Below are positions 17,305 to 26,680 of a stretch of DNA of 64,000 bases, piece by piece. A model generated the notes under the pieces. It saw only the letters and a list, made by a program, of their open reading frames with translations. It did not search any database and was not told the DNA's origin. Positions within the stretch are counted from its first letter, which is position 1. Every line of letters begins with the position of its first letter. A program made the translations under genes and the position numbers. Source of the DNA: Roseburia hominis (lineage in GTDB: Bacteria; Bacillota; Clostridia; Lachnospirales; Lachnospiraceae); the NCBI GenBank assembly GCA_040702975.1, contig CP159990.1:4154001-4218000 (forward strand), written 5' to 3'.

Positions 17305-17910
17305 CTACAATCCAAGCTTCTGTACGGCCGCCTTTAAAATAGCCACCTGCGCAGTTTCTTCTATTAATTCTGCAGTATGTTCTGCGTTTACAGCATCTTT
17401 TCCAACTGCCACGAGACCGTGGTCAACTAACAGAAATCCCGGGAGGTCCGGATTCTCTTTATAGATTTCCTCCACAAGTGAAAAATATTCCGGTTTCACC
17501 ATTGCGGCAGGAACATTGAGTGTCGGCAGGTCCGCACAAATTTTTAATTTAGAGTGCCAGGTAGTTCTCGGCAGGGCTTTTCCCGTAGCTGCCCATGCGA
17601 TTGAATACGGTGAATGTGTATGTACTACTGCATTCACATCAGAGCAGATACGATACAGCAAACCGTGCAATAAAGCTTCTCTTGTAGGTTTTCCTTCCCC
17701 TTCTACTAAATTTCCATCAAAATCTGTGATTACAAATCCTTCCGGTGTACAATCAGCAAAAGAACCGCCACTGGCCTTAACGATCATAAGGTCCTTGCCG
17801 GGTATTCTTGCACTAACATTCCCACCGCTTCCGGTTTGTATGCCTCTAGTATAAGCTCTTTTAGCGGCAATGACAAGTTCCTCTGCAATTTTTTTTACAT
17901 CTTCTGTCAT
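17305..17910 (-). CDS. Class II aldolase/adducin family protein
   Basis: A 201-residue protein of the fuculose-phosphate/ribulose-phosphate aldolase family. GSGGNVSAR binds phosphate; Glu78 (PTREALLH) is the likely catalytic acid; His97 and His99 (HTHS) and His164 (VDHG) bind the metal. All key residues are kept, so it should be active on a phosphorylated sugar. The frame extends upstream to 17973, overlapping the Tm-1-like gene; I chose 17910, and 17919 is also possible, because of AGGAAGG. Confidence 0.85.
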   Translation of the reverse strand: MTEDVKKIAEELVIAAKRAYTRGIQTGSGGNVSARIPGKDLMIVKASGGSFADCTPEGFVITDFDGNLVEGEGKPTREALLHGLLYRICSDVNAVVHTHSPYSIAWAATGKALPRTTWHSKLKICADLPTLNVPAAMVKPEYFSLVEEIYKENPDLPGFLLVDHGLVAVGKDAVNAEHTAELIEETAQVAILKAAVQKLGL

Positions 17911-17953
17911 TTTAACCATATCCTTCCTATCAAAAATTGGTAATCTTTCCTGG

Positions 17954-19207
17954 TTATTCATACTGAATTTCATCGCCGATCACACCGCGCTCCTTTAGCT
18001 CATCGATCATATGATGTGCAGCCGCAGTCCCCCATTCCACCGTGTCCAGGTTTCCCGGAATCGTGATGATCTCAATATTTTTGTTTTTTACTGCTTTAAT
18101 TTTTGAGATTATAATATCATCTACTTCTTTATAATAAAGTTCTTCTCCTTTACGGGTGTTATGCCGCATTCCCTCCGTCGGGATCAACAGCTTCACCGGA
18201 TAGTCAATCTTCTCCAGCCTCTCTACAAAACGCGCAGTTGTAAGGTAAGCTTCATCCGGCAGGAGTTTAATATGTGCCATCGTCGCGTTGTGCATCATAT
18301 ACACACGTTCATCCATACGTGGCGGAAATTCACCTACTGCAAAATCAATAAAATCCAGACCGCCAATACTGACGACCAGAGGCACTTTTTTCTCCACGCC
18401 TTTTACAAGCCTGTATTTTGCGCCTTCCCCGTAAGAAAATCCACCTTTGAAATACTCTTGTGTAATCTCATGCGTCGTCAGATCCAAAATACCGTCAATC
18501 AGCCCATCTGCTGCCATTTGCTCCATAATAGCGCCGCCCACACCGGTAGCATGGAATCCGATCACCTCCATTCCTAACCGTTCCAGTTCATCAACGGCCG
18601 CACAGGCACCAGTATTCGTAATCCCCATCAAAGTAACGCCCACCACCGGTTTCTTTCCTTTTTCCAACACTTTTCCGGCTGTCTTCACCATTCCCACACA
18701 ACATGCGCAGGCATTAGCGATGATCTGCCGGGTCACAAGATTCAGCCCTGTAAAGTCGCAAATCGACGGAATCACTACGATGTCTTTCTCCCCAACAACC
18801 GGTTCAAATGTCTTTTTCCCACATGCGACCGTCGTTGCCATTACCTTCGGGAAACCGATTGGAAGGCGCCGCATCGCGTTCGTCGCCATCACAGTATTCT
18901 GGAGACCTCCTGCTGACACGATACCGTCAATCTTTCCTTCACGGTAGATCTGTTCCACATAAGACGCGCAGGCTTCCATCATAAACCCGATCTTTTCCCC
19001 TTTTGTCTTCGGCTCCAACTCTTCCCAGCTGCTGCCCGCTGCTGCTACGACCTCTGCCCTCGAAACATCGTAATTATAAGAAGGGTTGGGGCCCGTGGCA
19101 ACATCGATGACCAGGGCGGAAATACCCTCAGCTTCGATCAGTTCTTTCATATAGGCAACTTCTCTGTATTTTGTATCACAGCTTCCAATGACCGCTATTG
19201 TTTTCAT
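17954..19207 (-). CDS. Tm-1-like ATP-binding domain protein (UPF0261)
   Basis: A 417-residue member of the UPF0261 family. The N-terminus is MKTIAVIGSCDTKYREVAYM, then GGLQNTVMATNAMRRLPIGF and a Gly-rich HATGVGGAIMEQMA. The plant homologue Tm-1 binds ATP. Bacterial members sit in catabolic operons with aldolases and TIM-barrel enzymes and their reaction is not settled. In this cluster there is no recognisable sugar kinase, so it may supply the ATP-dependent step; this is inference. Confidence 0.82.
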   Translation of the reverse strand: MKTIAVIGSCDTKYREVAYMKELIEAEGISALVIDVATGPNPSYNYDVSRAEVVAAAGSSWEELEPKTKGEKIGFMMEACASYVEQIYREGKIDGIVSAGGLQNTVMATNAMRRLPIGFPKVMATTVACGKKTFEPVVGEKDIVVIPSICDFTGLNLVTRQIIANACACCVGMVKTAGKVLEKGKKPVVGVTLMGITNTGACAAVDELERLGMEVIGFHATGVGGAIMEQMAADGLIDGILDLTTHEITQEYFKGGFSYGEGAKYRLVKGVEKKVPLVVSIGGLDFIDFAVGEFPPRMDERVYMMHNATMAHIKLLPDEAYLTTARFVERLEKIDYPVKLLIPTEGMRHNTRKGEELYYKEVDDIIISKIKAVKNKNIEIITIPGNLDTVEWGTAAAHHMIDELKERGVIGDEIQYE

Positions 19208-19221
19208 ATCTGACTCCTCTA

Positions 19222-19265
19222 ATATAGTTATTGTGAAGACTGCCCGTCAGAGCCGTCTCCACAAT
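19222..19265 (-). other. Intercistronic hairpin
   Basis: TTATTGTGaAGAC and GTCTcCACAATAA form a 13-bp stem with one mismatch between the MBL-fold and Tm-1-like genes. There is no T-run, so it may stabilise or process the mRNA. Confidence 0.45.
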
Positions 19266-19311
19266 AATTTTACTCCTGTGTCATCATATCAGGCAACAGT
19301 TTTCTACATTT

Positions 19312-20310
19312 TTAGCCAAAATACTTGGTCTCAGCTTTCTTTGCTGCTTTCTTTGCATCTTTTTCAATGATCGCTGTCTTGTATTCATCAAATACAAAGT
19401 CCGTATCCTTGGTACCGATTACCGGAAGTTTATTTTCATGAGTCTCCTCATATTTTTCAACTGCTGCAGAGAGAATGGTGTCATGAGCAAGCAGAAGATG
19501 TTTGTGCGGGTCTACGCCTGCTTCATTACAACGACGAACATGATCACGAATGGTCTTCCATGCTGCAACAAGGTCTACGAAACGTCCCGGCGGGCAGATA
19601 TCGTAGTGAAGCTCATCCTGCATAGCCTGCGGAGCATCGATGTTGCCCATTACGAATACAGAGTCACCTACGCAGAAATACGGTCCGTCCTCTGTCTCAA
19701 CAGCAACAGCGATATGTCCCGGACAGTGTCCGAATGCTTCGTATGCGGTTACGCCCGGAGCAATCTCCACTTCACCTGTGATGGTCTCGAAACGCTCTTT
19801 TACGCCCGGGATATCGTACGGTGCGATGAACTCGCCATTGTATGTAACATCGCCATCTTTTGCGATGATCGGACGGCAGTATGATTTGTAGTGAAGCGGA
19901 ATCGGATTGTGTGCATAATCCCACTCAATCTCATGGCAGATGAAACGTGCCTTTGTAAATTTCTCAAGATAGAATACATGGTCCCAGTGAAGATGTGTAA
20001 ATACAACGATATCCACATCTTCCGGTTTGTATCCGACCTGAGCCAGACGGGACTCGATATCATCGATTCCCGGTTTCTGCATAGACGGTCCGTGATGATA
20101 TTTGTCTGCATGCTCGTTCCATGACATACCTGTGTCAACAAGGATCAGCTGCTCGCCGCCTTCGATCAGGAATGTGAAGTCCGGTAACTGATCGGATTCA
20201 TTTGTTACGCCAAGTTTCTCAACATATTTTTTGCAGGAGAAATGATACCAATACTCCAGTGGTTTTGTGGGGATGTAACCAGAATTAAGTGGTCTGATTG
20301 TTAATGCCAT
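19312..20310 (-). CDS. MBL-fold metallo-hydrolase (lactonase-like)
   Basis: A 332-residue metallo-beta-lactamase-fold enzyme. The metal motif THLHWDH is at residues 105-111 (His106, His108, Asp110, His111); later ligands are in AFGHCPGH and the C-terminal LLAHDT. It is of the kind annotated as N-acyl-homoserine lactonase. Next to sugar catabolic genes a sugar-acid lactone or related ester is the likelier substrate; this is inference. Confidence 0.85.
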   Translation of the reverse strand: MALTIRPLNSGYIPTKPLEYWYHFSCKKYVEKLGVTNESDQLPDFTFLIEGGEQLILVDTGMSWNEHADKYHHGPSMQKPGIDDIESRLAQVGYKPEDVDIVVFTHLHWDHVFYLEKFTKARFICHEIEWDYAHNPIPLHYKSYCRPIIAKDGDVTYNGEFIAPYDIPGVKERFETITGEVEIAPGVTAYEAFGHCPGHIAVAVETEDGPYFCVGDSVFVMGNIDAPQAMQDELHYDICPPGRFVDLVAAWKTIRDHVRRCNEAGVDPHKHLLLAHDTILSAAVEKYEETHENKLPVIGTKDTDFVFDEYKTAIIEKDAKKAAKKAETKYFG

Positions 20311-20383
20311 AATACATGTCCTCTCTTTCTCTTAATTATAATTTTTCTCATATCTTAAAATTGTTACCAATTTTAATTCGCAC

Positions 20384-21343
20384 CTAAGCTGCTTTTCTTT
20401 CCTGTCTTCTCTTGTTATATGTATCGAAAAGTACCATCGCGATGATTACGATACCCACGACCATGCCCTGTGCAAAGGAAGAGATCCCTTTTAAGTTCAT
20501 AACGTTTACGATGATGGTCAGAATCAGAGAACCTACTACCGTACCCAGAACTCCGCCTTCGCCTCCCAGCATGGAGGTTCCGCCGATAACGACTGCTGCT
20601 ACTGTCTGAAGACCGTAGCTGTCACCCATTGCCGCGTCAGCCGCATTTAACCGGGCTGTGATCAGCATACCTGCCATACCTGCACACATACTGCACATCA
20701 TAAATGCAGATACCATAATCTTCTTTACCGGAATCGCCGCATATTTTGCCGCCGTCGGGTTTGAGCCGTATGCATATACCTGACGTCCATAAGTCGTTCT
20801 CTGAAGGAGCACATAAATAATAATAACTACGATCGCTGCAATGATGATCAGGTTCGGAATCGGTCCGGTATATCCTACGCCGATCTGTGTAAACCCTTTC
20901 GGAAGGTCGTAGATTACGGCGCCCTGCATAACGATTACAGCAAGACCGCTCATGACCCAGTTGGTTCCGTAAGTTGCGATGAAACTCGGAAGGATCCCTG
21001 CCAGAAGTCCGTTGATGCAGCCTACCACCATACCGATGAGAATTCCAATCAGGAATACAAGCGGAATGGAAAGCCCTTGTTTCAGGAGCTGCGCACAGAT
21101 ACAGCCAATAAAGCCTGCCGTAGCACCTACGGAAAGATCCATGCCTCCGGTAAGAAGGACGGCCGTAAGACCTGCACTCAATACCAGAAGTACACTGGCC
21201 TGTCTGAAAATCGTAATCATATTATCAACTGTTCTAAAGTTAGGAGCTATAATTGCTGAGACAACGATCAGGATGATCAGTCCCACCAGGCTGTAAAATA
21301 CTTTCGAGCTTTTAATTTCTTCAAATATTTTCTTTGCATTCAT
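20384..21343 (-). CDS. Ribose/sugar-type ABC transporter permease 2
   Basis: A 319-residue RbsC-like permease with about eight to ten hydrophobic helices. Family signatures are TGGMDLSVGATAGFIG and VVIGGTSMLGGEGGVLGT. It lies 12 bases after the other permease gene. With the ATPase (22293-23819) and binding protein (23932-25053) it forms a CUT2-type importer with two different permeases. Confidence 0.9.
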   Translation of the reverse strand: MNAKKIFEEIKSSKVFYSLVGLIILIVVSAIIAPNFRTVDNMITIFRQASVLLVLSAGLTAVLLTGGMDLSVGATAGFIGCICAQLLKQGLSIPLVFLIGILIGMVVGCINGLLAGILPSFIATYGTNWVMSGLAVIVMQGAVIYDLPKGFTQIGVGYTGPIPNLIIIAAIVVIIIYVLLQRTTYGRQVYAYGSNPTAAKYAAIPVKKIMVSAFMMCSMCAGMAGMLITARLNAADAAMGDSYGLQTVAAVVIGGTSMLGGEGGVLGTVVGSLILTIIVNVMNLKGISSFAQGMVVGIVIIAMVLFDTYNKRRQERKAA

Positions 21344-21355
21344 GTTCCAGTCCCC

Positions 21356-22306
21356 CTATTCTTTTGCCTGAATACGGACAACCGCATCGATGATAATAGC
21401 TGCTAATACGATAGAACCGATAATTGCGTTCTGCATAATAGACTGTACGCCGATTACGTTCAGACCATTCTTGATGATCTGAATCAGGAACACGCCAAAG
21501 ATCGTACCGGTTACACCGCCTTTTCCTTCACGGAGGGAGGAACCACCCAGAAGTGTTGCCGCAACTGCCTGGAATTCCCAGCCGGTCGCCACGGTCGGCT
21601 GACCGGATTCTACACGACAGAGGGTGATGACACCTGCAATACCTGCGATGAGACCGGCAAATGCATAGGTCTTAATCTGACATTTGACCGGGTTAATACC
21701 TGCAAGCACCAGTGCTTCCTTGTTTCCGCCAAGTCCATGGATATTGGTTCCGAATTTTGTCTTATTCAGGACAATCCAAACGATAACGAATACCAGAACT
21801 GCCACCCACACCATGAGCGGGATTCCGATGATCGTAGTCTCCGTTACAATACGATACGTAAAGCTGGAGAAATAGATGGAAGAACCTGCGGTCAAAAGCA
21901 GCGATATACTATTTACAATGTTCTGCATACCATAAGTAGCAATGAACGGAGGGATATTTCCCTTCGCCACGATCAGTCCGTTGATCGCACCGATCAGCAT
22001 GGTTGCCAAAACTGCGATTACCATAGCAACTTCAAGAATAATTCCATGAGTAGCCAAATATACGGTAAAAACAGTTACGAAGCTGACCTGCGCACCAAGC
22101 GACAGATCCGTTCCCTGTGTCAGCACGATACAGGTCTGTCCGAATGCCACAATCATAAGCGGCGTGGACTGGATCAATACGTTCCTGAAATTTGAAAGTG
22201 AGAAGTAATGCGGGTCCAGAAAACTGAACACAGCAATAATCACAATCAGCATGTACGCTACCGGAGGTATATTCTTAATCCGTTCTTTCACACTAATTTT
22301 CTGCAT
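21356..22306 (-). CDS. Ribose/sugar-type ABC transporter permease 1
   Basis: A 316-residue RbsC-like permease. Family signatures are TQGTDLSLGAQVSF and LLGGSSLREGKGGVTGT. The ATG at 22306 has GGAGG 8 bases upstream and lies inside the end of the ATPase gene (14-base overlap); the frame opens at a GTG at 22315. It pairs with the second permease downstream. Confidence 0.9.
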   Translation of the reverse strand: MQKISVKERIKNIPPVAYMLIVIIAVFSFLDPHYFSLSNFRNVLIQSTPLMIVAFGQTCIVLTQGTDLSLGAQVSFVTVFTVYLATHGIILEVAMVIAVLATMLIGAINGLIVAKGNIPPFIATYGMQNIVNSISLLLTAGSSIYFSSFTYRIVTETTIIGIPLMVWVAVLVFVIVWIVLNKTKFGTNIHGLGGNKEALVLAGINPVKCQIKTYAFAGLIAGIAGVITLCRVESGQPTVATGWEFQAVAATLLGGSSLREGKGGVTGTIFGVFLIQIIKNGLNVIGVQSIMQNAIIGSIVLAAIIIDAVVRIQAKE

Positions 22307-23819
22307 TATCCGCACCTCCTGCTCCCAGCATCATGCGGGCACCGATGACTTCGGAGTTGAACGCTTCGGTTCCTCTCTTCACCTCATCCACAATCTCGCC
22401 CTCATGCATGATATAGATTCTGTCACTCATACCGATGACCTCCGGAAGCTCTGAAGAGATCATAATCAGTGCCTTTCCCTCAGACGCCAGTCTGTCCATC
22501 AGGCTGTAAATCTCCATCTTAGCTGCCACGTCAATACCACGGGTCGGCTCATCAAAAATCAGAATGTCCGGATCGAAACTCAGCCATTTCGCAAGAACTA
22601 CCTTCTGCTGATTTCCACCTGACAAATATTTACATGCTTTATTCACGCTCGTCGTCGCGATACGAAGCTGCTTCTTATAATCCTCCGCCACTTCGCGAAT
22701 CTTCTTATTAGATATGAAGAATTTCGGGAATATTTTCTTAAGGCTTACTGCCACCGTGTTAAGAGCGATGGATTCATCAAGAGCAAGCCCTTGTTTCTTA
22801 CGGTCCTCACTTACCAGACCAATGCCGAGCTTCGTAGCCTGAATCGGAGATTTGGCATTCACCTTCTCGCCTTTAATATAAACATTGCCGGACTTCATAG
22901 GGCGGATGCCATAAAGCAATTCTGCTGTCTCTGTTCTTCCTGCGCCTACCAATCCTGCAAGACCTACGATCTCACCTTTGCGTACCATAAAGTTTACATT
23001 TTTCACACGACCGTTATAATCGCATAGGTTCTCTGCTCTTAACGCGATTGCTTCATGTTTATTTTCCGTACGCACATACACCTGGGAAACATCACGTCCG
23101 ACCATCATGTTTACCAGTTCTTCATTCGTGCAGTCGTTAATACCTACGGTGTTGATCTTCACACCATCACGAAGAATCGTAATTCTGTCGCCGATCAGCG
23201 GGAACTCCTGCATTCTGTGGGAAACGTAAATGATTCCGATTCCCTCTTTTTTCAATCTGTGGATCTGGGCAAAAAGGGATTCCACCTCTCTGTCTGACAA
23301 AGTCGCTGTCGGCTCGTCAAATACCATGATCCTGGGTTTAAAAGAAAGCGCCTTTGCAATCTCTACCATCTGCTGCTCAGCAACACTTAAATTCTTTACA
23401 TAACTTTTTACGTCAATATATTCACAATTCAGGGACTTCAGGAGTTCTCTCGCTTCTGATTCCATTCGTTTATGGTCTACAAGCCCCAGTTTTGTCTTAT
23501 ATTCCCGGTTCAAAAAGATATTCTGCGCTACGGTGATATAAGGAACCAGTGTAAATTCCTGATATACCGCTACGATTCCTTTTTCCAGTGCATCTTTGGT
23601 TCCACCAAATTTCACAACTTCCCCGTCAAATGTAATCTCGCCTTCTTCGGCTTTATATGCACCTAATATTACCTTGGCAAGGGTACTTTTTCCTGCACCG
23701 TTCTCGCCGACCAGGATATGTACCTCTCCTTCCTGCAAATCAAAGTCCACGTTATCAAGGGCTTTCATTCCCGGGAAAAGCTTCGTAATATGGCGCGCTG
23801 TTAATATTGTTTTTCCCAT
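22293..23819 (-). CDS. Sugar ABC transporter ATP-binding protein (RbsA-like)
   Basis: A 508-residue protein with two nucleotide-binding domains, as in RbsA/XylG. The first half has Walker A GENGAGKST and Walker B RIMVFDEPTA. The second half has GLVGAGRTE, the signature LSGGNQQKV and LIFDEPTRGID. As in this family, the second Walker A is degenerate. The ATG at 23819 has GAGGTG. The protein energises uptake of the cluster substrate. Confidence 0.93.
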   Translation of the reverse strand: MGKTILTARHITKLFPGMKALDNVDFDLQEGEVHILVGENGAGKSTLAKVILGAYKAEEGEITFDGEVVKFGGTKDALEKGIVAVYQEFTLVPYITVAQNIFLNREYKTKLGLVDHKRMESEARELLKSLNCEYIDVKSYVKNLSVAEQQMVEIAKALSFKPRIMVFDEPTATLSDREVESLFAQIHRLKKEGIGIIYVSHRMQEFPLIGDRITILRDGVKINTVGINDCTNEELVNMMVGRDVSQVYVRTENKHEAIALRAENLCDYNGRVKNVNFMVRKGEIVGLAGLVGAGRTETAELLYGIRPMKSGNVYIKGEKVNAKSPIQATKLGIGLVSEDRKKQGLALDESIALNTVAVSLKKIFPKFFISNKKIREVAEDYKKQLRIATTSVNKACKYLSGGNQQKVVLAKWLSFDPDILIFDEPTRGIDVAAKMEIYSLMDRLASEGKALIMISSELPEVIGMSDRIYIMHEGEIVDEVKRGTEAFNSEVIGARMMLGAGGADNAEN

Positions 23820-23931
23820 TGTTTCACCTCTTCGCTTCTGTTTGCTCATACTGTTCGAGGCTGCTGCATATACTGCGGCAGCCTCGGGTGAAATTTTCTG
23901 ATAATCTGTATGTATGATCCCAGGCTATCCC

Positions 23932-25053
23932 TTACTGGATAATCTTCCACCAAGCTACGTTTTCTTTGTAATCAGCTACGGAATCTTTGGTGATCAACGG
24001 ATCGTTTGCTGCTGTCGGGAACGGGATGAACTTACCTTCCGGCTCAGTTCCGTCGTTCAGGTATTTTACAGCATATGCACAAGCGATGTATCCTGAACCA
24101 TACGGATCAGTATTGTAAGTGATGAACATATCGCCTGATTCTACTGCGTTTGTAGCATCAACAGAACCATCGAATCCAGCTACCAGTACATCATTCATAC
24201 CTGCAGCCTTCAGAGCCTGAACTGCACCAAGTGCACTCTCATCGTTACATCCAATCACGCCCTGAACATCTGTATATTTCTGAATCAGGTTCTCTGTTAC
24301 AGACATACCTTCTGTTCTCTTGAAGTTTGCAGTCTGAGATGCAACAATTTTGATGTCCGGATACTCAGCAAATGCTTCTTTGATACCTTCCAGACGCTCG
24401 ATTGCGTTTGCAGCTCCCGGAGGGCCCTCAAGGATAATGATGTTACCTTTTCCGCCAAGTTCCTCTGCCATTGCTTTTGCAACTGTAGCACCAGTCTCTT
24501 TGTAGTCAACGCCTGTTCTAAGGAAGGTATCCTCAGATGCCGGTGTTCCAATCGTAAGAACGAGTTTTCCAGCTTCCTGTGCTTTTCTGACACCTGGCAT
24601 GATACCGTTGGAGTCTGCACAGTGAACGATGATTACATCTACATCCTGCTGAATCATGTCTTCCATGATCTTAACCTGCTCTTCTACGCTGTCTGCGGTA
24701 GCCGGAGCCTGCGTAACTGCTGTGAATCCCATGTCTTCGCCAGCCTTCTTAACACCTTCAGCCTGTGCGACCATGTACGGGTTGGTTGTGTTCTTAGCGA
24801 TGTAACCAATCTTGTAATCTTCCTTCGCCTTCACATCCGAAGTAACCTTCGCTCCGATTCCCTGCACCGGAAGCTTGTCTGCATCCACTACAGTTGCTGC
24901 TTCTCTTTCACCGGTAGATGTCTTCTCATCAGAAGTTCCCTCGGTCTTCTTGTCGTCTCCGGAAGTCTCCTGAGTCGGTGTACTACATCCTGCAAGGAGA
25001 GTACATACAAGCGTTGCTGCCAACAAAATTGATACTAACTTTCTCTTTCTCAT
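23932..25053 (-). CDS. Sugar ABC transporter substrate-binding lipoprotein
   Basis: A 373-residue periplasmic-binding-protein family 1 protein. A lipoprotein signal ends in LLAGC (Cys23), followed by a Ser/Thr/Glu/Lys linker. The binding domain shows IGYIAKNTTNPYMVAQAEG, VIIVHCADSNGIMPG, VIGCNDESALGAVQAL and VAGFDGS, as in RbsB-type proteins. The ATG at 25053 has AGGAGG; the open frame upstream contains the promoter and is not coding. It is the first gene of the cluster. Confidence 0.92.
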   Translation of the reverse strand: MRKRKLVSILLAATLVCTLLAGCSTPTQETSGDDKKTEGTSDEKTSTGEREAATVVDADKLPVQGIGAKVTSDVKAKEDYKIGYIAKNTTNPYMVAQAEGVKKAGEDMGFTAVTQAPATADSVEEQVKIMEDMIQQDVDVIIVHCADSNGIMPGVRKAQEAGKLVLTIGTPASEDTFLRTGVDYKETGATVAKAMAEELGGKGNIIILEGPPGAANAIERLEGIKEAFAEYPDIKIVASQTANFKRTEGMSVTENLIQKYTDVQGVIGCNDESALGAVQALKAAGMNDVLVAGFDGSVDATNAVESGDMFITYNTDPYGSGYIACAYAVKYLNDGTEPEGKFIPFPTAANDPLITKDSVADYKENVAWWKIIQ

Positions 25054-25084
25054 TTTCGTCCTCCTTTTCTTTTTTATCCGACAT

Positions 25085-25158
25085 TTGGGATTTTGGATAT
25101 CGGATATTGGATACAATCTTGTTGTACATAATATATCATGTCGTTTTTTGTCTGTCAA
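25085..25158 (-). promoter_or_regulatory. Promoter and operator of the RuBisCO-like/ABC cluster
   Basis: On the minus strand TTGACA (25153-25158), a 17-base spacer and TATATT (25130-25135) form a strong promoter. At the start site is TACAA-CAAGA-TTGTA, an inverted repeat, then degenerate repeats of ATCCAAT. The string GGATATTGGATAC is shared with the HPr-like gene promoter. A GntR target is likely. Confidence 0.7.
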
Positions 25159-25368
25159 TAATAAATATATTAATTATTTTTTTAACAAGTATTTTTGTAC
25201 AATATGAACAATTTGACAGTTTTGAATCTGTAAAATATTTTGGTTCTACTCTTATTTTCTGATTATGCAAATTATACAAACAGCTCCCATTATTCTACGT
25301 TTCTCGATTCTTGTAAAACCGGTTTTATCCTCGATTTTCCGGCTTTTTTCTAACACAGCAAAATCACC

Positions 25369-25405
25369 AAAAAAAATCTCCCACGGCATACATTACCGTG
25401 AGAGA
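25369..25405 (-). terminator. Terminator of trxA
   Basis: TCTCtCACGG and CCGTGgGAGA pair on the minus strand, followed by eight T residues. Confidence 0.8.
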
Positions 25406-25444
25406 CTCTCTCATAAACAAATTGTCCAAAAGCAGCCGTTTCCG

Positions 25445-25756
25445 CTACTTATCTAAAACCTCTGCCAGTTCTTCCTTGGTCTGACCGCCCATCGTTCTTC
25501 CAACTACCTCGCCATTCTGATAAACCAGGAAAGTCGGAATGGACATCACGCGATATTTTCTCGCAAGCTCCATCTGCTCGTCCACATTCACCTTGCCAAA
25601 TTTGACGTCGCTTCTCTCCTCTGCCAGTTCATCAACGACCGGCCCCATCATCTGACACGGTCCGCACCATGTAGCCCAAAAATCTACAAAAACTTTCCCT
25701 TCTGCCTTCAATACTTCCTGTTCAAAATTGTCCGCTGTTAATTCTATTACTGCCAT
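25445..25756 (-). CDS. trxA: Thioredoxin
   Basis: A 103-residue thioredoxin with the active site WCGPC at residues 30-34, the cis-proline segment SIPTFLVY and the Gly-rich C-terminal turn. Start and length are normal for the family. It is a single-gene unit with its own terminator. No thioredoxin reductase is nearby. Confidence 0.95.
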   Translation of the reverse strand: MAVIELTADNFEQEVLKAEGKVFVDFWATWCGPCQMMGPVVDELAEERSDVKFGKVNVDEQMELARKYRVMSIPTFLVYQNGEVVGRTMGGQTKEELAEVLDK

Positions 25757-25942
25757 AATGTTTCTCCTTTCATTATTTTACAAATTCATTCTATTCTGAC
25801 GAAGATATATGTCTCCCTGCATATACTAATGCATGAGGTATGCTATTTCGCCATTCATATAATCAGTATATCCTATTTCAGAAATTCTATCAATGTCCAA
25901 AGTCATCGTTGACATATAAACTTCCCAACTTGTTCGGCCATT

Positions 25943-26680
25943 CTAGCAAAAGCTATTGCTACTAGCATAAAAATCTTTCCAGAACTGTCCGAAACTAATC
26001 TCACACTTTTCACACAATACGTCAATATCCATCTCTTCGGCAATCCTGTAAAAAGTCTCTCTGCTACTGATTTCATGATATTGTTCTAAAACTCTTCTCA
26101 TATAATTTTTCGGATAATTACTATTTCTGTTATCTTTTTCGCCCCAGATTAATTCCGGCCTGATTGGAAGAGACGGTTTCACCGGCATATTTCCAAAACA
26201 TCTAATATACGCACCTTCATCAGCCAACAGCCACGATTCAATCATTTTCAAAGCAACCATAGGAAGCCCCAGCCAAAAACACGGCTCATAATCAAGTCCT
26301 TGCTCTACTTCATCATATATTCTTTCAAATTCTTTCCTGCATACATTTTCATTTGTATTACTGCCAGACATCATTTTATCTGTATCACAATAAAAAATCC
26401 CCAATCTATATCCTTGCTGAAGAGCATATATTTTGAAGTAACGTGCCGGAATGGCTTTCCCTTTGAGTCCCCGAAGCTGTCTTACCCCTAATTTTACTCG
26501 TTCTTTTCCATCAATAAATCTTTTTTCCACACATTCTATCTCGATATCTACTCCGGCTTTTTCCGCGCATTTATAAATCAGACATATGATAGGGCCTGAT
26601 TCCCATTCTTCTTTTCCGAACACCTTTTTCCCATAATCCGTAGGCCCTTCTCCATATACTGCTACTTTGGCCTTTGCCAT
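25943..26680 (-). CDS. TOPRIM-domain protein (DUF4276/RloB-like), probable defence effector
   Basis: A 245-residue protein with TOPRIM nuclease features: GEGPTD (Glu11) near the N-terminus and FYCDTDKMM (Asp99, Asp101). Its ATG follows the stop of the AAA ATPase gene directly, with no gap. ATPase plus TOPRIM pairs such as PARIS, AbiL and RloAB-like modules act in phage defence, the ATPase sensing or restraining the effector. The exact family should be confirmed by profile search. Confidence 0.7.
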   Translation of the reverse strand: MAKAKVAVYGEGPTDYGKKVFGKEEWESGPIICLIYKCAEKAGVDIEIECVEKRFIDGKERVKLGVRQLRGLKGKAIPARYFKIYALQQGYRLGIFYCDTDKMMSGSNTNENVCRKEFERIYDEVEQGLDYEPCFWLGLPMVALKMIESWLLADEGAYIRCFGNMPVKPSLPIRPELIWGEKDNRNSNYPKNYMRRVLEQYHEISSRETFYRIAEEMDIDVLCEKCEISFGQFWKDFYASSNSFC

